A stretch of DNA of 64,000 nt. Source: Gemmatimonadota bacterium (lineage in GTDB: Bacteria; Gemmatimonadota; Gemmatimonadetes; Gemmatimonadales; GWC2-71-9). Within the stretch, counting starts at the first letter, position 1. Each line of letters starts with the position of its first letter. A model generated the notes under the pieces. That model did no database searches, was not told the DNA's origin, and saw only the letters and a list, made by a program, of their open reading frames with translations. The translations under genes were made by a program, and so were the position numbers. Where the stretch lies: contig QHUL01000048.1 in the NCBI GenBank assembly GCA_003222115.1, positions 1 to 64,000 on the forward strand, read 5' to 3'. Shown one piece after another: positions 57,252-64,000 of the stretch.

Positions 57252-57265
57252 GGGGCGGCCCCTTC

Positions 57266-57292
57266 CCCCGTCCCCCGTCCCTCGTCCCCGTC
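57266..57292. repeat. Heptad tract (unit CCCCGTC) between two glycosyltransferase genes
   Basis: Nearly four 7-base units (CCCCGTC, CCCCGTC, CCTCGTC, CCCGTC) end exactly at the TTG start of the second tandem GT4 gene. No inverted arm. It occupies the place where a ribosome binding site would be expected. Confidence 0.65.
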
Positions 57293-58483
57293 TTGACCCC
57301 GACCTTGCTCCTCGCTTTCAATTTCCCTCCGCACGGCGGTGGCATCGCGCGCATGATGGGCGAGATCGCGCTGCGCTACCCCGCGGGGTCGCTCGTCGTC
57401 TCGACCGGCGCCTACGCGAACAGCGCCGCGAGCGACGCCCGGTTCCCCCACCCGGTCGACCGCGTCGCGATCCGGGCCACGCGGTTGCGCACGCTCAACG
57501 GGCTCGTCTTGTGGACGGCGCGCGCCTCCCGCCTGGCGCGGCGTCACGTCCCCGGGTTCGTCTGGTGCGCGGAGCTGAAGCCCGCGGCTTACCCCGCGCG
57601 CTGGCTCAATGCCCGCCGGCAGCTGCCCTACGGGATCGTGGTGCACGGCACGGAGCTGCTCCTCCTGGACGAGAAGACGGCCCGCTCGGCGTTCAAGCGT
57701 TGGACGGGGCGGCAGCTGTTCGCGGGATGCGCGGTCGTGGTGGCGAACAGCCGCTGGACCGCCGAGCGCGCCCGCGCGCTCCTCACCGCGCTGGGTTGCG
57801 GAGCTCTCGCGCGCGACGTGCGGGTGGTGCCGCCCGGCACGACGCCGTCGCTGTTCCGGCCGGGGATCGATCCGCGGCCCATCCGGGCGAAGCACGGCCT
57901 GGAGGGTGGGCCCTGGCTCCTCACCGTGTCGCGGCTCGACTGGCACAAGGGGATCGACACGGTGATCAAGGCGCTGCCCGCCGTCCGCGCGGTGGTCCCC
58001 ACGGCGCGCTACGCCGTGGCGGGCGTGGGGTCGCGCCGGCCGCAGTTCGAGCGCCTCGCCGTCGAGCTCGGGTTGGGGGACGCCGTGCGCTTCCTCGGCT
58101 TCGTGTCGGACGAGGACCTGCCGGGTCTCTACAACGCCGCGGACCTGTACGTGGGCGCGTCGCGCCGGTTCGACCGCCTGGCGGAAGGGTTCGGGATCGC
58201 GCTGGTCGAGGCGGCGGCGTGCGGGCTCGCCGTAGTGGGCGGCCGCTCGGGAGGCGTGCCCGACGCGGTGCGGGAAGGGGAGACCGGCATCCTTGTCGAT
58301 CCCGACGAGCCGGCCGCCGTGGCGGCCGGGATCGTGTCGTTGCTCGGGGACGAAGCGGCGCGTCGCCGCCTGGGGGCGGCCGGCCGGCGCGCGGTGGAGA
58401 CGTTCTACAACTGGGACCGCGTGGCCCGCGACTTCATCCGGATCGACGCCGAGTTTCGGCGACGGCCGCCGGGCGCGCGCTGA
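57293..58483 (+). CDS. Glycosyltransferase family 4 (second of a tandem pair)
   Basis: About 396 residues from TTG 57293, chosen because the protein then aligns from its start with its tandem neighbour (TLLLAFNFPPHGGGIARMMGEI). Other marks are GIVVHGTELLLL, TVSRLDWHKGIDTVIKALP, AEGFGIALVEAAACGLAVVGG and REGETGILVDPDEPA. The region before the start is a CCCCGTC heptad tract with no ribosome site, so translation initiation is unusual. The last 50 bases overlap the 3' end of the convergent patatin gene. Confidence 0.9.
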   Translation: MTPTLLLAFNFPPHGGGIARMMGEIALRYPAGSLVVSTGAYANSAASDARFPHPVDRVAIRATRLRTLNGLVLWTARASRLARRHVPGFVWCAELKPAAYPARWLNARRQLPYGIVVHGTELLLLDEKTARSAFKRWTGRQLFAGCAVVVANSRWTAERARALLTALGCGALARDVRVVPPGTTPSLFRPGIDPRPIRAKHGLEGGPWLLTVSRLDWHKGIDTVIKALPAVRAVVPTARYAVAGVGSRRPQFERLAVELGLGDAVRFLGFVSDEDLPGLYNAADLYVGASRRFDRLAEGFGIALVEAAACGLAVVGGRSGGVPDAVREGETGILVDPDEPAAVAAGIVSLLGDEAARRRLGAAGRRAVETFYNWDRVARDFIRIDAEFRRRPPGAR

Positions 58484-59516
58484 TCGCGTAGGTCGGGCAG
58501 TGGCGGATGAAGCCGCCGTCGCCGGGAGACCACTCCTGCTCCGGCGTCGTGACGACGGCCTTCCCCTGGGCATCGAGCACGAACATCCCCGGGGGCGCCT
58601 GCACCAGGCAGGCGCCGCAGCCGATGCAGCGCTCGCGCTGGACCCGTACGGTGACGCGGCGCTTGGGGTACACGCCCTCGTCGCCCGGCGCGGGCCACTC
58701 CTCGGGACGATCGAGCGCGGCGATCGTCGCCCGGTAGCCCTCTTCCACGAGCTCCCGCAGGTGGTCGAAATCGAACGGCGAGATGTGCTCGACGCGCGGG
58801 TGCAGGTAGTAGATCGGCGGCGTCGTCCAGGCGCGCAGCCGCAGCTCGAGCAGCGACTCCATCGCGATCTCGGTGGCCCGCATGAACACGGCCGTAAACC
58901 CCTCCTCCTGGGTATCGGCGCGGAACGCGTTCGAGGCCGAGACGTCCACGGCGAAGACCAGCTCGCCGCCCAGCGCGCGCGCGGTCGCCACCGGCAGGTT
59001 GTCCACCGTGGCGCCGTCCACGTAGTAGCGCCCGCGGATCTCGTGCGGCGGGAGGAAGCCCGGCAGCGCGCACGAGGCGAACACCGCGTCCGCCACGCGC
59101 ACCTCTTCGAGCCCCGGCAGGCCCCAGAAGACCTGCATCGCGGAGTTGACGTCGACGGTGTTCACGATCAGGGGCCGCTCCAGGTCCTCGAACGTGCGGT
59201 CCCCCAGCAGGCGGTTGATGAGGCGCTCCAGCGGCTCGCGCCGGAACAGGGCCGGGGACCGCATGCGCTTGAACGCCATGTCGAGGTGGGCGACGACGAA
59301 CACGTCCTTGCGCTCGAGCGACAGCGCGACCTCGCGCAGCTCGGCCACGCTCTTGCCGGCCGACCACGCGGCGCCCACGAGGGCCCCTACGCTCGAGCCC
59401 ACGATGTGCGTGGGCGGGAGGCCGCGCTCGGTGAGCGCCTGGAGGACGCCGATGTGGGCGAGCCCCTTCATGCCGCCGCCGCCCAGCACCAGTGTGAAGC
59501 GGGTTTCCGTTTGCAC
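58434..59516 (-). CDS. Patatin-like phospholipase fused to a C-terminal ferredoxin-type domain
   Basis: 360 residues. Patatin domain (about 5-260): oxyanion-hole LVLGGGGMKGLAHIGVL, nucleophile Ser in IVGSSVGALVG (GxSxG) and the catalytic Asp in VDGATVDNLP. After LDRPEEWPAPGDEG comes a ferredoxin-like segment with CIGCGAC and a later HCPTYAI, the spacing of a single [4Fe-4S] cluster domain. Patatins hydrolyse membrane lipids; a redox cluster on such an enzyme is unusual and its purpose unknown. No signal peptide. Overlaps the GT4 gene end by 50 bases. Confidence 0.85.
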   Translation of the reverse strand: MQTETRFTLVLGGGGMKGLAHIGVLQALTERGLPPTHIVGSSVGALVGAAWSAGKSVAELREVALSLERKDVFVVAHLDMAFKRMRSPALFRREPLERLINRLLGDRTFEDLERPLIVNTVDVNSAMQVFWGLPGLEEVRVADAVFASCALPGFLPPHEIRGRYYVDGATVDNLPVATARALGGELVFAVDVSASNAFRADTQEEGFTAVFMRATEIAMESLLELRLRAWTTPPIYYLHPRVEHISPFDFDHLRELVEEGYRATIAALDRPEEWPAPGDEGVYPKRRVTVRVQRERCIGCGACLVQAPPGMFVLDAQGKAVVTTPEQEWSPGDGGFIRHCPTYAISARPAAVAETRRRSG

Positions 59517-59601
59517 GAGAATCGACCGCTTGCCCGGAACGTGAAGTCCCGGGTAACGTAGTCGTATCCCCTATGCGCGCGCCACGCCTCTCGCCGCGGC
59601 G

Positions 59602-60789
59602 ATGACCGACATCGCTTACCACCCGACACGGCTGCGCGCCGTGCGGGACTCGTTCCGGGCGCTGCGCGCCGCCGAGTTCCCCTGGACGGCGGACACCGTC
59701 TACCTCAACAACGCGGCCATCGGACCGATCCCCGAGCGCACGCGGCGCACGCTCGACGAGTTCACGGCGAAACGCACGGCGCCGCACCTGCTCCCCGACC
59801 GCGAGCGCCTGGCGGGACTGCAGTCGGCGCGCGAGGCCCTGGCGCAGCTCATCAACGCCGAACCGGGCGAGATCGCCCTCGCCACCAACACGAGCTACGG
59901 GCTCAACGTCGCGGCGCGGGCGCTGCCGCTCTCCACCGGCGACGTCGTGCTCGTCTCCGACCGGGAGTTCCCGGCCAACGTCTATCCCTGGCTGCTCCTC
60001 AAGAAGCAGGGCATCGACGTGGAGCTCGCGCCCTGCGTGGCCGAGGGCTGGCCCGACGAGGACTACCTCGTCGAGCGGTTGGAGGACCCGCGGGTGCGGG
60101 TGCTCGCGGTGTCGTTCGTGCAGTTCTCCAACGGCTACCGCGCCGACCTGGCCCGCCTGGGCGCCGCCTGCCGCGCCAACGGCACCTTCCTCGTGGTGGA
60201 CGCGATCCAGGGCGTGGGCAACTCCCTGCTCGACGTGCGGGAGACGCCCGTAGACCTGCTCGCCTGCGGCGGTCAGAAATGGCTGCTGTCGCCGTGGGGC
60301 TCGGGTTTCCTGTACGTGCGCAAGGAGCTCGTGCCCGTGCTGGAGCCGGCGGTCACCGGCTGGATGGCCTTCGAAGGCACGGACGACTTCTCCCGGCTCA
60401 CCGAGTACAACCCCACCTTCCGATCCGACGCTCGCCGCTTCGAGCTGGCCACGCTCCCCTACCAGGATTTCCACGGCATGAACACGTCGGTGCGCCTGCT
60501 GCTCGAGCTCGGCATCCGCGACATCGTCGAGCACACGCGCTCGCTGCACGAGCCGATTTTCCAGTGGGCGGACGAGCGCGGCATGCGGGTGACGTCGACC
60601 CGCGACGAGGCCCACCGCTCGGCGATCGTGTGCGTCGCCCCGCAAAAAGCCGCCGAGGCGTTCCACGCCGTGAAGCGCGCCCACGTCGTGTGCAGCCTGC
60701 GCGAGGGCGCGATCCGCCTGTCCCCGCATTGCTACAACACGGTGGAGGAAATGGAGCGGGTGCTGGACGTGCTGGACGGGTTGGAGTAA
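59602..60789 (+). CDS. Class V aminotransferase-fold PLP enzyme
   Basis: 395 residues of the cysteine desulfurase/class V group. TVYLNNAAIGPIPERTRRTL starts the fold, ALATNTSYGLNVAARAL binds the cofactor phosphate, LVVDAIQGVGNSLLDV holds the Asp, and the PLP lysine is in ACGGQKWLLSPWGSGFLYV. No conserved catalytic cysteine loop typical of IscS/SufS is obvious, so it may be an isopenicillin-N-epimerase-like or kynureninase-like member with unknown substrate. A single gene, divergent from the patatin gene by 85 bases. Confidence 0.87.
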   Translation: MTDIAYHPTRLRAVRDSFRALRAAEFPWTADTVYLNNAAIGPIPERTRRTLDEFTAKRTAPHLLPDRERLAGLQSAREALAQLINAEPGEIALATNTSYGLNVAARALPLSTGDVVLVSDREFPANVYPWLLLKKQGIDVELAPCVAEGWPDEDYLVERLEDPRVRVLAVSFVQFSNGYRADLARLGAACRANGTFLVVDAIQGVGNSLLDVRETPVDLLACGGQKWLLSPWGSGFLYVRKELVPVLEPAVTGWMAFEGTDDFSRLTEYNPTFRSDARRFELATLPYQDFHGMNTSVRLLLELGIRDIVEHTRSLHEPIFQWADERGMRVTSTRDEAHRSAIVCVAPQKAAEAFHAVKRAHVVCSLREGAIRLSPHCYNTVEEMERVLDVLDGLE

Positions 60790-61443
60790 TCAGGCGACTG
60801 GTTCGCGGTGCCTATCCGCCCACGCCGCCAACAGGACGAACAACCACCCGAACACGATCCCGCCGATCTCGAGCGCGCGCAGCGTCGGCGGCGGACCAGT
60901 GAAGAGCGATCCGACGTAGGAGACCACGAGCAGCGCGAGCAGCGCCCCGAGGCCGTATCGCCCGGCGGCGTCCCGCGCCCGCGTCGCCCTGAGATAGATC
61001 CAGGTGCCGGCGGCGAGCATCAGCCCCTCGACGATCACCGTCCCCGCGACCGAGTGCCACAGGCCGAGCCCCACGCGCGGGCTTCCCGGATAGAGCGGCA
61101 TGTCGGGCACGTGGGTCGCGAAGTCGAGCACCCAATGGCTCACCACGAGCAGCGCTACCACGACCGCGCCGCGAGCGTAGCCGGTCCGCAGCCGGTACGG
61201 CAGGCCGAAGAGGGTGCCCCACCCCACCAGCGTGAGCAGGCTGTGCGAGATCGGGAACGAGTCGAACGAGAGCGTGAGGAACGGGTTCGGCCCGGGGACG
61301 ATGCTGACCCGCTCCCACCCCGTGAGCAGGAAGACGGGCCACAGCAAGTCGGCGAGCGTCGGCGCCGCGAACAGGGTCCCGAGCGAGGTGCGGGGCGCGA
61401 CCCGCTTGGCGGCGAGCCCCAGGGCGAAGTGCCCGATGAACAC
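60790..61443 (-). CDS. YdjM/DUF457-like membrane protein
   Basis: 217 residues with about six hydrophobic segments. MFIGHFALGLAAKRVAP at the start, FPISHSLLTLVGWG and VSHWVLDFATHVPDM carry the His and Asp residues that lead to the 'metal-dependent hydrolase' label of this family. The enzyme activity has not been shown in general. It starts two bases after the tyrS stop, so it is probably co-transcribed with tyrS. Confidence 0.75.
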   Translation of the reverse strand: MFIGHFALGLAAKRVAPRTSLGTLFAAPTLADLLWPVFLLTGWERVSIVPGPNPFLTLSFDSFPISHSLLTLVGWGTLFGLPYRLRTGYARGAVVVALLVVSHWVLDFATHVPDMPLYPGSPRVGLGLWHSVAGTVIVEGLMLAAGTWIYLRATRARDAAGRYGLGALLALLVVSYVGSLFTGPPPTLRALEIGGIVFGWLFVLLAAWADRHREPVA

Positions 61444-61445
61444 GG

Positions 61446-62717
61446 TCAGGCTCCGGTGCGGATGAGCGCGTAGTCCTTCTTGCCTTTGCGCAGCAGCAAG
61501 CTCCCGTCGGCGAGCCGGTCACCCGGCTCGATCCGCCGCTCGACGTTCTTCTCCCGCTCCTGGTTCAGGTAGATCCCGCCCTGCTCGATCGCGCGGCGGG
61601 CCTCGCTCTTCGATTTGGCGAGCCCGGACCGCACGAGCGCGTCCACGAGCGTGAGGGCGTCCTGGCCGTCGATTGTCGTCGTGGGAATCTCCTGCGCCAG
61701 CGTCTCGAGCACGCGGCCGCTCGCCTGGCGCGGGTCGAACCGGCCGAACAGGATGTCGGACGCGACCATCGCATTGCGGGCGGCGTCACCGTGGATCAGC
61801 TCCGTGACCTCGGCGGCCAGCGTCCGCTGCGCCTCCCGCGCGGCCGGGTCCTTTTTCGCCCGCTCGATGAGCGCCGTGATCGCGTCGCGCGGCTTCAGCG
61901 AGAAGAGCTTCAGGTAGCCCTGCATGTCGCGGTCATCGGTGTTCACCCAGAACTGATAGAACTGGTACGGCGACGTCAGGGCCGGGTCGAGCCAGACCGC
62001 CCCGTCCTCCGTCTTGCCGAACTTCGCCCCCGATGCCGTCGTGATGAGCGGCGCCACGAGGCCGTGTGCCTCGCCGCCCTCGACCCGGCGGATCAGGTCG
62101 ATCCCCGCCGTGATGTTGCCCCACTGGTCGCTGCCGCCCACCTGGATGGAGCATCCTTCCTTCCGGTAGAGGTGCAGGAAATCGTACGCCTGTAGCAACA
62201 TGTAGCTGAACTCGGTGTACGAGATCCCCGTGTCGAGCCGCGCCTTGACCGACTCCTTCTGCATCATCACGTTGACGGTGAAGTGCTTGCCGACGTCGCG
62301 CAGGAAGTCGACGAGGGCGAGCGGCGCCTTCTCGTTCGCCAGCCAGTCGGCGTTGTTGCGCACCAGCGCCCGGATTTCCTTGGTGTCGAAGTCCAGGAGG
62401 CGCTGCATCTGATCGCGCTGCCGCTGGAGGTTCTCCCGGATCTGCTCGCGCGAGAGCAGGGGGCGCTCGCTGCGCTTGCCGCTCGGGTCGCCGATCAAGC
62501 CGGTGCCGCCGCCCATCAAGACGATCGGCTTGTGCCCGGCGAGCTGGAAGTGCCGCAGCAGCATCAGCGGCATCAGGTTTCCGAGCTGCAGGCTGGGCGC
62601 GGTCGGGTCGAAGCCGCAGTACACGGTGCGCCGCCCTTCGGCGAGGTGACGCCGCAGGTGCTGCGTGGCGTGGGAGACGAACCCGCGCCACTCGAGCTCG
62701 GCGAAGAGATCGGACAT
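61446..62717 (-). CDS. tyrS: Tyrosyl-tRNA synthetase TyrS
   Basis: 423 residues, class I synthetase. TVYCGFDPTAPSLQLGNLMPLMLLRHF contains the HIGH-equivalent (QLGN), GGGTGLIGDPSGKRSER and QVGGSDQWGNITAG bind tyrosine, and the KMSKS-equivalent is KFGKT. A C-terminal S4 RNA-binding domain (SEARRAIEQGGIYLNQER) completes it. ATG 62717 begins the conserved MSDLFAELEWRG; the longer opening is not homologous. Confidence 0.95.
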   Translation of the reverse strand: MSDLFAELEWRGFVSHATQHLRRHLAEGRRTVYCGFDPTAPSLQLGNLMPLMLLRHFQLAGHKPIVLMGGGTGLIGDPSGKRSERPLLSREQIRENLQRQRDQMQRLLDFDTKEIRALVRNNADWLANEKAPLALVDFLRDVGKHFTVNVMMQKESVKARLDTGISYTEFSYMLLQAYDFLHLYRKEGCSIQVGGSDQWGNITAGIDLIRRVEGGEAHGLVAPLITTASGAKFGKTEDGAVWLDPALTSPYQFYQFWVNTDDRDMQGYLKLFSLKPRDAITALIERAKKDPAAREAQRTLAAEVTELIHGDAARNAMVASDILFGRFDPRQASGRVLETLAQEIPTTTIDGQDALTLVDALVRSGLAKSKSEARRAIEQGGIYLNQEREKNVERRIEPGDRLADGSLLLRKGKKDYALIRTGA

Positions 62718-62790
62718 GGCGCGGAATCGTAAGGAACGCGGCCACCGCTGGCAAGCACGCGGGGGCCTCACTACGTTGTAAGCGGATCAC

Positions 62791-64000
62791 ATGGCCTTCG
62801 CCGCTCCCCCGCTCTCGCTCCCCGGCCCCGCGACCTGGTGGCAGGACCCCAAGGTCCGCGCCCGCCTGATCGCGGCCGCGGTGCTCTTCGCCGCGTACGT
62901 CACGGGGCTCGCTTACGGCTCCTGGACGCGCGTGTGCGCGGCGGAGCGCTGTCCCAGCATCTCCCGCCTCATCGGCGGCCCCGGCCCGCAGCAGACCTCG
63001 AAGGTCTATGCGGCGGACGGCCGGCTCATCACCGAGCTCGGGCTCGAGCGCCGCACCGTGCTGGCCCTGAACGAGATCCCGCTCGCCGTGCGGCAAGCCT
63101 TCATCGCCACCGAGGACAAGCGCTTCTACTCGCACCACGGGATCGACTACTGGCGCATCTTCGGCGCGCTCAAGGCCAACATCGTGACGCTGGGGCGCTC
63201 GCAGGGGGCGTCCACCATCTCGATGCAGCTCGCCCGCAACATCTTCCCGGAGGAGATCAGCCGGGAGAAGAAGATCACGCGCAAGATCAAGGAGGCGCGC
63301 GTCGCCATCGAGATCGAGAGCAACTTCCCGAAGGACACGATCCTGCAGCTCTACCTGAACCAGATCGACCTGGGGTCGGGGGCGCACGGCGTCGCCGCGG
63401 CGGCGCAGATCTACTTCGGGAAGTCCGCGCGGCAGTTGAACGTCGCCGAGGCGGCGATGCTCGCCGCCCTCCCCAAGGCGCCGGCGTTCTACAACCCGCG
63501 CGCCCACCCCGACCGCGCGGTCCGCCGCCGGAACGTGGTCCTCAGCCTGATGCGCGATCAGGACTACATCACCCCGGAAGAAGCCGAGCTGTGGAAGGCC
63601 TATCCCCTGGTGCTCACCAGCAACCGCACCAACTACGGCGACGTGGCGCCCTACTTCGTCGAGTGGCTGCGCAGCACCCAGCTCGAGCCCCGCTTCGGGC
63701 GCCAGCTGTACGAGGGCGGCCTGCGGGTCTACACCACGCTCGACCTCGACATGCAGCAGGCGGCCGAGCGGGCCCTGACGTCGCAGCTCGACGCCATCGA
63801 GGCCGGCGTCTACAGCAAGGAGAAGTTCCCGGGCCGCACCACCTACCGCGACTACATGGAATCGTCCAAGGCGTCGGGCGAGGACCACGGGCCGTACACG
63901 CCGTACCTCCAGGGCGCCCTGGTGGCGATCGAGACGGGCACCGGGTACGTGCGCGCCATGGTCGGCGGGCGCGATTTCGACGACTCCAAGTACAACCGCG
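62791..64000 (+). CDS. mrcA: Penicillin-binding protein 1A, bifunctional (5' part)
   Basis: The frame is open from ATG 62791 to the window end (403 codons). One membrane anchor (RARLIAAAVLFAAYVTGLAYG) is followed by the GT51 glycan polymerase domain: ATEDKRFYSHHGIDYWRI with the catalytic Glu, GASTISMQLARNIFP, ILQLYLNQIDLGSGAHGVAA and ALPKAPAFYNPRAHP. The start of the transpeptidase part is seen (GALVAIETGTGYVRAMVGG); its SxxK lies beyond the window. It polymerises and cross-links murein. Divergent from tyrS; 73 bases lie between. Confidence 0.93.
   Translation, partial: MAFAAPPLSLPGPATWWQDPKVRARLIAAAVLFAAYVTGLAYGSWTRVCAAERCPSISRLIGGPGPQQTSKVYAADGRLITELGLERRTVLALNEIPLAVRQAFIATEDKRFYSHHGIDYWRIFGALKANIVTLGRSQGASTISMQLARNIFPEEISREKKITRKIKEARVAIEIESNFPKDTILQLYLNQIDLGSGAHGVAAAAQIYFGKSARQLNVAEAAMLAALPKAPAFYNPRAHPDRAVRRRNVVLSLMRDQDYITPEEAELWKAYPLVLTSNRTNYGDVAPYFVEWLRSTQLEPRFGRQLYEGGLRVYTTLDLDMQQAAERALTSQLDAIEAGVYSKEKFPGRTTYRDYMESSKASGEDHGPYTPYLQGALVAIETGTGYVRAMVGGRDFDDSKYNR

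Noticed and set aside
1-64000. Insertion sequences, integrases, prophage or tRNA-associated islands
   Set aside because: No transposase, integrase, phage gene or tRNA was recognised; gene content is core-like apart from the glycan cluster.

Overview
The window is a very GC-rich, gene-dense chromosomal segment of a diderm (Gram-negative-type) bacterium. Signs of an outer membrane are a BamA/TamA-type barrel followed by TamB, an MsbA-type lipid flippase, a heptosyltransferase-type GT9 enzyme, Lgt and PBP1A/PBP4. A PorX-like receiver-PglZ regulator and a cytochrome c/FTR1 fusion point to the FCB group, most likely Gemmatimonadota. That assignment is inference from gene content; no rRNA is present. 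Genes are packed with 4-base stop/start overlaps (ATGA, GTGA, TTGA), and many starts are GTG or TTG.

Layout. 1-1 kb: 3'-truncated GH38-like gene and a small Met/His-rich lipoprotein. 1-7.8 kb (minus): sigma-70 factor, LON-domain protein, glycolate oxidase glcD-glcE-glcF and ygfZ. 8-9.7 kb (minus): cobalamin adenosyltransferase and aroB. 9.8-12.4 kb: ferredoxin-NADP reductase-like flavoprotein (plus) convergent with PBP4. 12.4-21.3 kb (plus): TamA-like, TamB, lipid kinase and an NtrC-type regulator carrying an extreme poly-G linker. 21.3-28.7 kb: small Cys-rich protein, receiver protein, P1 peptidase, NlpC/P60 peptidase, S9 peptidase, HAD phosphatase, CYTH protein, membrane-anchored hypothetical and AcpS. 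28.7-30.9 kb: a putatively Fur-controlled cytochrome c-FTR1 iron permease.

30.8-47.4 kb is a long minus-strand run of tightly coupled genes. In transcription order it holds GT9, a hypothetical, a DnaB-type ATPase, yebC, ruvC, ruvA, a zinc ribbon, ruvB, queA, tgt, yajC, def, fmt, thiE, thiS, thiG, a PASTA protein, rpe, TlpA, YbbR, tsaD, lgt and a zf-TFIIB protein. It covers Holliday-junction resolution, queuosine and t6A tRNA modification, translation initiation/N-terminal processing, thiamine synthesis and envelope functions. 47.4-58.5 kb is an envelope polysaccharide/LPS region: PorX-like regulator, ABC flippase and seven glycosyltransferases. 58.4-64 kb: patatin-ferredoxin fusion, class V aminotransferase, YdjM-like membrane protein, tyrS and the start of PBP1A.

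The most striking unexplained feature is a set of short tandem repeats with 7- or 8-base units, often paired with an inverted copy so that they fold into hairpins. They sit between genes and also inside or at the ends of essential genes (tgt, thiE, queA, glcF, glcD, tsaD), always keeping the frame. Other points worth attention are the four-tract poly-G run in the NtrC-like regulator, the Fur-box promoter of the iron permease, the patatin-ferredoxin fusion and the Met-rich lipoprotein. No tRNA, rRNA, CRISPR array or insertion sequence was seen, and no stretch over 300 bases lacks a gene.
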